Assembly (NCBI RefSeq): GCF_004217615.1
Contig: NZ_SHLD01000001.1
Coordinates: 930,001-994,000, forward strand
Length of the DNA: 64,000 nt
Source: Micromonospora kangleipakensis
GTDB taxonomy: Bacteria; Actinomycetota; Actinomycetes; Mycobacteriales; Micromonosporaceae
Reading direction: 5' to 3'
Below are positions 57,729 to 64,000 of the stretch, in pieces. The notes beneath the pieces are model-generated. The model saw nothing but the letters and a program-made list of their open reading frames with translations. It ran no database searches and had not been told where the DNA came from. Each line of letters begins with the position of its first letter. The stretch's first letter is position 1. Both the position numbers and the translations under genes were made by a program.

Positions 57729-60245
57729 TCAGAGGCGGGGGTCGACCGGCTCGGACTCGCAGGCGAGGATGGCGAAGACCAGCTCGTGGCGGCGCCACAG
57801 CGGGGCGTCCGCCGCCAGCGCGTCCAGGGCGGCCAGGCCGAGGGCGTGCTCGCGCAGGGCCAGGCCGCGCTTGCGGCCCAGCGACCGCCGGCGCAGCGCG
57901 GTGAGCTGACCCGGCTCGGTGTAGCCGGGGCCGTAGATGATCCGCAGGTACTCCCGGCCCCGGCATTTGATCCCGGGCTGGAGCAGCGAACCCCGCGCCG
58001 ACCGGGCGGCCGGGCCGGCGTACGGCTTGACCACCATGCCCTCCCCGCCGGCCGCGGTCAGCGCCAGCCACCACTCGGTGGCCGCCGCCACCGCCGCGGC
58101 GTCGGCCAGGTCGACGATGCGGCGGCGGGTCGGGGTGAAGAACTCCGGGTCGGCCGCGCAGAGCCGGTCCGCCAGGTCGAGGTGCCAGCCGTGGTCCCGG
58201 TCGGCGTAGCTCGCCCCGGCCCCGGCCAGCACGGCGAACGGCGCGAGGGTCACCCCACGCAGCCCGTCGGTCGGCCCGACGTACGCCCGGTACGCCGCCG
58301 AGTACGCCTCGATCTCCGCCGCCCGGTCGGCCATCCGCCCGCGCAGCTCGTCGACCGGCAGCCCCCGCCCGGCCGCCGCGTCCAGCGTGGCGAGCACCGC
58401 GGGCAGGGCGGCGCGGCCGGCGGCGCCGACGCCCGCGTACTGCTCCCGGATCAGCCCACCCGCCTTCGCCGACCAGGGCAGCAGCTCACAGTCGAGCAGC
58501 AGCCAGTCGGTCTCCAGCTCGGCCCAGAGCCCGGCGGCGGTCACCGCGGCCCGGACCCGGGCCAGCAGCTTGTCGTCGAGCGGCGGCCCGAAGAACGGCC
58601 GGCCGGTCCGGGTGTGCACCACCCCGCCGTCGAACCCGCCGGGCTCCCGCTCGACCAGCACCACCGCCCGCGAGCCCATGTGCTTCTCCTCGCAGACCAC
58701 CCGCTCGACGCCCGCCTCCCGGTAGTCGGCGAACGCCTGCGCCGGGTGCTCCAGGAACCCGTCGACCGTCGAGGTCGAGCAGGGGGCCATGGTCGGTGGC
58801 AGCCAGACCAGCCGGCCCGGGTCCACGGCGAAGCGGCTCATCACCTCCAGCGCGGCGGCGGCGTTCTCCGCCGGCACGGTCAGCGACCCGTAGGCGTGCT
58901 CGATGTGCCGGCGGCCGGTGACGTCAGCCAGGTCCAGCACGGTGTCCGGCCGGGTTGGCGTGGACGCGACCAGCGGGCGGACCGGCGGGTACCACTCCTT
59001 GACCGCCGGGACCGCGACCAGCTCCTGCTCCGGGTAGCGGAGCGCGGTGAGCTGCCCGCCGAAGACGCAGCCGGTGTCGATGCAGATGGTGTTGTTCACC
59101 CACTCCGGCTCCGGGGTGGGCGTGTGGCCGTACACGACCATGGCCGAGCCCCGGTAGTCGCGCGCCCACGGGTAGCGGACCGGCAGGCCGTACTCGTCGG
59201 TCTCGCCGGTGGTCTCCCCGAAGAGCGCGAACGCGCGGACCCGGCCGGAGGCGCGACCCTGGTAGGCCTCCTTCAGCCCGGCGTGCGCGACCACCAGCCG
59301 GCCGCCGTCCAGCACGAAGTGGCTGACCAGGCCGTCGACGAAGGCCGCCACCTCCGCCGCGAACGCCGCGTCCTCGGCGTCGAGCTGCGCCATCGTCTCC
59401 GCCAGGCCGTGGGTGAGCCGCACGTCCCGGCCGCGCAGCTTGCGCAGCAGCTTCTGCTCGTGGTTGCCGGGCACGCAGATCGCGTGCCCGGCCGCGACCA
59501 TCCCCATCACCAGGCGGAGCACGCCGGGGGAGTCCGGGCCGCGGTCCACCAGGTCACCCACGAAGACCGCGGTACGACCAGCCGGGTGCGCCGCGTCCAC
59601 CGGGCGGCCCGCGTCGTCGCGGCGCAGCGTCCAGCCCAGCCGGAGCAGCAGCGCCTCCAGCTCCTCCCGGCAGCCGTGCACGTCGCCGACGATGTCGAAC
59701 GGCCCGGTCAGCTCCCGCCGGTCGTTGAACAGCTTCTCGTACCGGATCTCGGCGGCGTCGATCTCCTCGGCCCCGCGCAGCACGTGCACCTTGCGGAAGC
59801 CCTCCCGGGCCAGCTGCCCGTACGACCGGCGCAGGTCCCGCTGCATCCGGGCCAGCACCTGCCGGCCGAAGGTCCGGTCGGCCCGTCCCTCGGTACGCTC
59901 CCAGGCCAGCGCCTCCGGCACGTCCAGCACGATCGCCACCGGCAGCACGTCGTGCTCGCGGGCCACCTTCACCAGCGCGGCGCGGGCGTGCGGCTGGAGG
60001 TTGGTCGCGTCGACCACGGTGAGCCGGCCGCGCCGCAGCCGGACCCCGGCGACGTGGTGCAGCGCGTCGAACGCGTCCGCCGAGGCCGACTGGTCGTTCT
60101 CGTCGTCGGCGACCATCGCGCGGAAGGCGTCCGAGGAGAGCACCTGGCTGGGCCGGAAGTGCCGGCGGGCGAAGGTGGACTTGCCCGAGCCGGAGACGCC
60201 GACCAGCGCCACCAGGGCGAGCTCGGGGATGTCGAGGGTGGTCAT
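57729..60245 (-). CDS. pnkp: Polynucleotide kinase-phosphatase-ligase (Pnkp)
   Basis: 838 aa from ATG 60245, the usual size. Three modules in order: 5'-kinase with P-loop GVSGSGKST (residues 16-24); metallophosphatase with GDVHGC (187-192), GDLVDRGPDS (230-239), GNHE (260-263) and YGHTPTP; and adenylyltransferase with the nucleotidyl-lysine motif CEEKHMGSRAV (Lys ~521). It heals and primes cut RNA ends for repair together with Hen1, whose gene lies immediately upstream with a 4-nt ATGA overlap. The pair repairs ribotoxin-cleaved tRNA. The last ~90 residues match the family's C-terminal lobe. Confidence 0.95.
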   Translation of the reverse strand: MTTLDIPELALVALVGVSGSGKSTFARRHFRPSQVLSSDAFRAMVADDENDQSASADAFDALHHVAGVRLRRGRLTVVDATNLQPHARAALVKVAREHDVLPVAIVLDVPEALAWERTEGRADRTFGRQVLARMQRDLRRSYGQLAREGFRKVHVLRGAEEIDAAEIRYEKLFNDRRELTGPFDIVGDVHGCREELEALLLRLGWTLRRDDAGRPVDAAHPAGRTAVFVGDLVDRGPDSPGVLRLVMGMVAAGHAICVPGNHEQKLLRKLRGRDVRLTHGLAETMAQLDAEDAAFAAEVAAFVDGLVSHFVLDGGRLVVAHAGLKEAYQGRASGRVRAFALFGETTGETDEYGLPVRYPWARDYRGSAMVVYGHTPTPEPEWVNNTICIDTGCVFGGQLTALRYPEQELVAVPAVKEWYPPVRPLVASTPTRPDTVLDLADVTGRRHIEHAYGSLTVPAENAAAALEVMSRFAVDPGRLVWLPPTMAPCSTSTVDGFLEHPAQAFADYREAGVERVVCEEKHMGSRAVVLVEREPGGFDGGVVHTRTGRPFFGPPLDDKLLARVRAAVTAAGLWAELETDWLLLDCELLPWSAKAGGLIREQYAGVGAAGRAALPAVLATLDAAAGRGLPVDELRGRMADRAAEIEAYSAAYRAYVGPTDGLRGVTLAPFAVLAGAGASYADRDHGWHLDLADRLCAADPEFFTPTRRRIVDLADAAAVAAATEWWLALTAAGGEGMVVKPYAGPAARSARGSLLQPGIKCRGREYLRIIYGPGYTEPGQLTALRRRSLGRKRGLALREHALGLAALDALAADAPLWRRHELVFAILACESEPVDPRL

Positions 60246-61675
60246 CGGCTCTCCTCCTGCCGGGTCAGCACGGCCAGCTGGGTCGGTGCGCCCACCTCGG
60301 GGTCGTCGTCGCCGATCCCGCTGATCGTGCCGGTGTAGCCGTACGTCGCGGTGACCCGCCCGACCCAGGACGCGAACTCGGCCCGGGTCCACTCGAAGCG
60401 GTGGTCGGCGTGCCGGAACCGACCCGCGCCCAGCCCCTCGTAGCGGACGTTGTACTCCGCGTTCGGGGTGGTCACCACCACCGTTCCCGGCCGGGCGTGA
60501 CCGAGGACGGCGTCCTCCAGCGCCGGCAGCCGGGGCGGGTCGACGTGCTCGATCACCTCCATCAGCACCGCCGCGTCGTACCCGCGCAGCCGGTCGTCCC
60601 GGTAGGTCAGCGCCGACTGCCACAGCCGGATCCGGTCACGCTGCCGCTCCGGCAGCCGGTCCAGCCGGAGCCGGCGGGCGGCCAGGGTCAGCGCGTGGCT
60701 GGACACGTCGGTGCCGACGATCTCGGTGAACCGCCGGTCGGCGGCGAGCGCGGTGAGCAGTGCGCCGCCGCCACAGCCCAGGTCCAGCACCCGGGTCGCC
60801 CCGCTGGCCCGCAGCGCGGCCAGCACCGCCTCCCGACGCCGCACGGCCAGCGAGGCGCGCGGCGGACTGTCCGGCGTCGGCTCGTCGGTCACGCTGTCGT
60901 CGGCCGAGGGCTCGTCGGCGAGGCGCAGCTCGGCCAGCCGGGCCAGGGCCTGGCCGGCCAGCGCCCGCCGGTGCGCCAGGTAGCGGCGGGTGATCAGGGC
61001 GCGCTCCGGGTGGTCGGCCAGCCAGCCGGCGCCGGCCCGGAGCAGCTTCTCCACCTCGTCCGGCGCAACCCAGTAGTGCTTGGCGTCGTCCAGCACAGGT
61101 AGCAGGACGTACAGGTGGTTGAGCGCGTCGGCCACCCGGAACGTGCCGGCGAGGGTCAGCGCGACGTACCGGCTGTCCCCCCACTCGGGGTGCGTCTCGT
61201 CGAGCGGTACCGGGTCGGCCGTCACGGTCCAGCCCAGCGGGGCGAAGACCCGTACGGCCAGCTCCGCGCCGCCCCGGCAGCGCAGCACCGGCACCCGGAC
61301 CTCCAACGGGATCGGGGTGGCGGCCAGCTCCGGCCGGTCCCGGGACTCGCCGCGCAGCGCCGACCGGAACACCCTGGCCAGTGCCGAGGAGAGCAGGCTG
61401 GACGCGGCGTACGGGCGGTCGTTGACGTACTGCCCGAGGGTGAAGGTGTCCGGGGTGGCGGCCCGCATCTTTCCGCGGCCGCGCCCGCCGCCGAGCCGGA
61501 GCGGGTCGACCTCGACCAGCAGGGCGGCCGTGCAGCGCTGCTCGTCCGCCTCGGGGTAGAGCACGTGCGCGGTGCCGGCCGGCAGGTCGAAGCTCTGCAC
61601 ACGGTCCGGATGCTTGACCAGCAGGTGGCCGAGGTCGGTCGCCGGCCGGTGGGTGGTCGTCAGGGTGAGTAGCAC
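60242..61675 (-). CDS. hen1: RNA 3'-terminal ribose 2'-O-methyltransferase Hen1
   Basis: 477 aa from ATG 61675. The N-terminal half (residues 1-240) is the bacterial Hen1 ligase-activating domain, beginning MLLTLTTTHRPATDLGHLL. A charged linker (~252-275) leads to the methyltransferase with motif I VLDLGCGGGALL (~297-308), GTDVSSHAL, and the metal-binding MEVIEHVDPPRL (E373, E376, H377) plus a later His in RFRHADHRFEW, giving the Mn-dependent ExxEH...H site. It marks the repaired 3' end before Pnkp seals it, preventing repeated cleavage. Confidence 0.95.
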   Translation of the reverse strand: MLLTLTTTHRPATDLGHLLVKHPDRVQSFDLPAGTAHVLYPEADEQRCTAALLVEVDPLRLGGGRGRGKMRAATPDTFTLGQYVNDRPYAASSLLSSALARVFRSALRGESRDRPELAATPIPLEVRVPVLRCRGGAELAVRVFAPLGWTVTADPVPLDETHPEWGDSRYVALTLAGTFRVADALNHLYVLLPVLDDAKHYWVAPDEVEKLLRAGAGWLADHPERALITRRYLAHRRALAGQALARLAELRLADEPSADDSVTDEPTPDSPPRASLAVRRREAVLAALRASGATRVLDLGCGGGALLTALAADRRFTEIVGTDVSSHALTLAARRLRLDRLPERQRDRIRLWQSALTYRDDRLRGYDAAVLMEVIEHVDPPRLPALEDAVLGHARPGTVVVTTPNAEYNVRYEGLGAGRFRHADHRFEWTRAEFASWVGRVTATYGYTGTISGIGDDDPEVGAPTQLAVLTRQEESR

Positions 61676-61741
61676 GCCGTCGATGGTGTCAGCACGATCG
61701 ATCTTGCATCGTCCCGTTTTCGGTCGCGGTGGATACGGCGA

Positions 61742-61772
61742 TGCCCCGCCGACCGTGGTGGTCGGCGGGGCA
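61742..61772 (-). terminator. Terminator hairpin after the LPXTG gene
   Basis: Perfect 13-bp arms TGCCCCGCCGACC (61742-61754) and its complement (61760-61772), just past the minus-strand stop at 61802 and before the hen1 start. Confidence 0.72.
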
Positions 61773-61801
61773 CCGGGTGTCGCTGCGTGGTGCGGGATCC
61801 G

Positions 61802-63367
61802 TCAGGCGACGAAGCGGGTCTTGCGGCGGCGGGCCACCACGTAGCCGCCCGCGCCGGCCGCCAGCAGCAGCGCGCCGATGCCGGCGATCAGGCCGGTGGA
61901 GGAACCGGTGATCGGCAGCGTGCCGCCGTCGCCGCCACCCTGGCCACCGTCGCCCGTGGCCTTCACCACGATCTTCGCGGTGTCGTTGGCGGGGTTCAGG
62001 TCCTTGCGGGTGGTCTCGTCCGGGCCACCGTGGAACAGCTCGACCTTGCCGGCGAGGGTGCCGGGCTGGTCGACGCGGAGCGAGAACGGGAACTCGACCT
62101 TCTTGCCGCTGCCCACCACGCCCGGCACGAAGCACGCGTAGACGGCCGCGCCCGCCTTGCCGGAGTCCGGGCCGAACTCGCCCTCGGCGTCGGCGCACTG
62201 CTCCGGCGCCTTCACGGCGGTGGTGCCCTTGGGCAGGGTGACCAGCGCCAGGGTGTAGATGCCGTCCTCGCCGCCAGCGTTGATCGCCGCCGGGCCGTTG
62301 TTGGTGAAGCCGACCGTGACCGGGACGGTGGCGCCGACCTGGGCGTCCAGGGTGGCGCCGTTGGCCGCGACATCGGCCTTCTGGTTGCCCTTGACCGCCA
62401 GCTGGATCATGGTCTCGTTGTTGGTCGGGTCGACGTCCGTCTGCTGCATCGCGCGGGCCAGGGTCCGGGAGGGAGCGGTGGGGGTGAGTTTCAGAACCCC
62501 CTCGTCGCCCTTCGCGCTCTTGCCGAAGTCGGGCACCTGCGACCGGAACGCCTGCCAGTCCGCGGGCGTCATCCAGATGGCGAAGCCGTAGTCGGTGTTC
62601 GGCGCCCAGGCGTCACTGGGGACGGCGAAGCCGAAGGAGTCGTCGAGCTTCGCGCTACCACCCGCCGCCACCGTGGCGTCGAGGGTGCAGGCGTACGCGT
62701 ACTCGCCGAAGTTGTCCTCGAAGTACTCGCAGTTCTCGTACCGCTTGGCCGGTGCGAGAGCGTAGGAGCCGAAGAAGAACAGCACCGCATCCTCGGCGTC
62801 GGTCTTGCCCTGGTTGCCCACGGACAACGGCGCCGGCACGGTGCTGCCCGGGGTGCCGGCCAGGTTGACGAAGGGCTCGGACGTCAGGTCGACGCCCTCA
62901 CCCACCGTCACCGTGGAGCGGTAGGTGGCGGTTCCGGCGTCCGGGGTGGTGACGGTGAATGCGAGTTGGCCCTCCTGCCCGGCCTTGGCCCCGTCACGCG
63001 GCAGCACCGCGAGGGAGAGCAGGTCCAGGTCCGGCTCCGCGTCGTTCTTCACCGTGCAGGTCAGGACGGCCCCGGTCCCGGCGCAGGAGTCCGGCGTCTG
63101 CACCTCCGCGAAGCCGTCGACGGCACTGCGGTCCACCTTGACGGTGTAGTCGGTGAACGGCTCGTCCACCAGGGAGTAGAGCGAGATCCACTTTTCGGGG
63201 CCGTCCGGAGCGACGATGACGTCGTTCGCGTACAGCGAGAAGCCCTCGGCCCCCTGCGCGTCGGCGATGGTGGGGTCCGCGGCGAAGGCGGGGGTGGCGG
63301 AGGCGGCGACGAACGCGCCTGCGACGCCGAGCCCGGCGAGCCAGCGCCGGGTCGAGTGCTTGAGCAT
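61802..63367 (-). CDS. LPXTG-anchored surface protein
   Basis: 521 aa from ATG 63367. The signal peptide (KHSTRRWLAGLGVAGAFVAASATPAFA) is clear. Two or more Ig-like beta modules follow (FSLYANDVIVAPDG, VVAGGSAKLDDSFGFAVP, NETMIQLAVKGNQKADVAANG, QVGATVPVTVGFTNNGPAAINAGG) with paired Cys (SCAGTGAVLTC, CEYFEDNFGEYAYAC, CADAEGEF..CFVPG). The C-terminus has a Gly-rich spacer, LPITGS sorting motif, a hydrophobic helix and a basic tail (RRRKTRFVA). A sortase would anchor it to the cell wall; none is in the window. Probably an adhesin or coat protein. Confidence 0.85.
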   Translation of the reverse strand: MLKHSTRRWLAGLGVAGAFVAASATPAFAADPTIADAQGAEGFSLYANDVIVAPDGPEKWISLYSLVDEPFTDYTVKVDRSAVDGFAEVQTPDSCAGTGAVLTCTVKNDAEPDLDLLSLAVLPRDGAKAGQEGQLAFTVTTPDAGTATYRSTVTVGEGVDLTSEPFVNLAGTPGSTVPAPLSVGNQGKTDAEDAVLFFFGSYALAPAKRYENCEYFEDNFGEYAYACTLDATVAAGGSAKLDDSFGFAVPSDAWAPNTDYGFAIWMTPADWQAFRSQVPDFGKSAKGDEGVLKLTPTAPSRTLARAMQQTDVDPTNNETMIQLAVKGNQKADVAANGATLDAQVGATVPVTVGFTNNGPAAINAGGEDGIYTLALVTLPKGTTAVKAPEQCADAEGEFGPDSGKAGAAVYACFVPGVVGSGKKVEFPFSLRVDQPGTLAGKVELFHGGPDETTRKDLNPANDTAKIVVKATGDGGQGGGDGGTLPITGSSTGLIAGIGALLLAAGAGGYVVARRRKTRFVA

Positions 63368-63411
63368 TGGGGGGTTCCTCCCGTGGGGGTGTCCAGGTGG
63401 AGCCTGCGGAT

Positions 63412-63428
63412 CTTAAAGACTCCTTAAG
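63412..63428. promoter_or_regulatory. CTTAA/TTAAG dyad in the divergent surface-protein/sigma promoter
   Basis: CTTAA (63412-63416) and TTAAG (63424-63428) around AGACTCC, in the gap between the LPXTG gene and the sigma factor. A short, A+T-rich dyad in an otherwise G+C-rich region; possible operator. Confidence 0.3.
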
Positions 63429-63625
63429 TCGCCCCGGTGCCCCGAGGGCCTCCTGAGCAGGCGAATGAGCCGAACGGCTGATCAGGACCGGCGCATCGGC
63501 CGGCGGACGGGCACGCGTCGTATTTGCGACGGTCACGGGACGTGGCGGGACGCCGATCGGCCGGATCGACTGCAACGTTCCGCCCGTCCGGGCCCGTCAT
63601 CAAGGGCGGGACACCGGGAGGTGCA

Positions 63626-64000
63626 GTGACGTACGAGGAGTTCGCCGACTCACGGCTGGCCGCGCTGCTGCGGTACGCGGTCATGCTGACCGGCGATCCG
63701 CACCAGGCCCAGGACCTGGTGCAGGACACCATGGTCCGGGTCCAGCTGAACTGGCGGCGGGTGGCGCGGACCGACTCCCCGGAGCGGTACGTCCGGCGGA
63801 TGCTCACCAACCAGTACATCGACTGGCGGCGTGGGTCGTGGGCGCGCCGGGTCCTGCTGCGCGGCGAGCCGGACGAGGCGGTGCCCGCACCGACCGACCA
63901 CGCGCAGTCCGCGGTGGACCGGGACCAGCTCTGGTCCTGGCTGTCCCGGCTGCCCCGCCGGCAGCGGGCCACGCTGGTGCTGCGCTACTACGAGGACCTG
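63626..64000 (+). CDS. SigE-family RNA polymerase sigma factor (3' partial)
   Basis: The GTG start at 63626 has GGGAGGTG upstream; the frame is open to the window end (125 codons seen). The ECF sigma pattern is clear: region 2 with ADSRLAALLRYAVMLTGDPHQAQDLVQDTMVRV and RYVRRMLTNQYIDWRRGS, and the start of region 4, WSWLSRLPRRQRATLVLRYYEDL. The YVRRMLTNQYID and DWRR pattern is that of the SigE (SigE70) group common in Streptomyces/Micromonospora. No anti-sigma gene can be seen before the edge. The divergent gene is a cell-wall anchored protein, so an envelope-stress link is possible. Confidence 0.88.
   Translation, partial: MTYEEFADSRLAALLRYAVMLTGDPHQAQDLVQDTMVRVQLNWRRVARTDSPERYVRRMLTNQYIDWRRGSWARRVLLRGEPDEAVPAPTDHAQSAVDRDQLWSWLSRLPRRQRATLVLRYYEDL

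Noticed and set aside
1..64000. tRNA, rRNA, prophage, insertion sequence or biosynthetic cluster
   Set aside because: Looked for on both strands by eye; no cloverleaf with CCA-compatible ends, transposase, integrase or PKS/NRPS motifs were seen. A covariance-model scan would be needed to exclude small RNAs.

Overview
The window is very G+C rich chromosomal DNA with strong third-position G/C bias, frequent GTG starts, a HAIR/HspR heat-shock operon and the Pnkp-Hen1 RNA-repair pair. Together with a FadE5-type dehydrogenase and a SigE-family sigma factor, this points to an actinomycete. I infer Micromonosporaceae (Micromonospora-like) from overall character, not from a search. I see about 60 protein genes and no rRNA, tRNA, CRISPR array or complete insertion sequence. 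The left edge cuts a MerR-PP2C fusion gene and the right edge cuts a sigma-factor gene.

Layout. 1-8.3 kb: signalling and small-enzyme genes (MerR-PP2C, LLM oxidoreductase, ASCH protein, alpha/beta hydrolase, questin-oxidase-like protein, phosphoribosyltransferase, RlpA-like DPBB protein, SpoIIE-type phosphatase, and MarR divergent from an SDR-DoxX pair). 8.4-12.5 kb: FadE5-like acyl-CoA dehydrogenase, two DUF6458-like membrane peptides flanking a SixA phosphatase, and a hemolysin-III/TrhA protein. 12.6-14.9 kb: 5-oxoprolinase operon pxpB-pxpC-pxpA. 15-20.3 kb: NHL/thioredoxin protein, a giant repetitive LppU-like membrane protein and a 45-aa ORF. 20.5-24.2 kb: E1alpha-E1beta-E2 of a 2-oxoacid dehydrogenase. 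24.7-28.3 kb: a Pro-rich membrane protein, then a NrtR-like NUDIX regulator divergent from SPFH and NAD-kinase-like genes across an elaborate operator. 28.3-33.3 kb: an unknown protein and a tandem pair of dynamin-like GTPases. 33.5-37.9 kb: dnaK-grpE-dnaJ-hspR behind a HAIR site. 38-43.1 kb: MT0933-type small protein, KhtTU-like K+/H+ antiporter pair, a lipoprotein, a coding remnant and a Fic protein that looks like an insertion. 43.3-45.9 kb: clpB behind its own HAIR-like dyad.

47.4-52.9 kb holds the most system-like cluster: DUF4178, DUF2617, DUF4247, DUF350, an anchored protein, a membrane-embedded spermidine-synthase-like aminopropyltransferase and a multi-TM protein, all co-directional and tightly coupled. 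I interpret it as a predicted polyamine-linked envelope system. 53-57.7 kb: two four-TM/Pro-tail proteins, SDR, pyrE, ArsR regulator and DedA. 57.7-61.7 kb: hen1-pnkp RNA repair. 61.8-64 kb: an LPXTG surface protein and the start of the sigma gene.

Across the window, three copies of one short element sit exactly at intercistronic junctions (before pxpC, between the two GTPases, and before the DUF4247 gene) and contribute stop-codon and ribosome-binding context. They are the most notable non-coding pattern seen.
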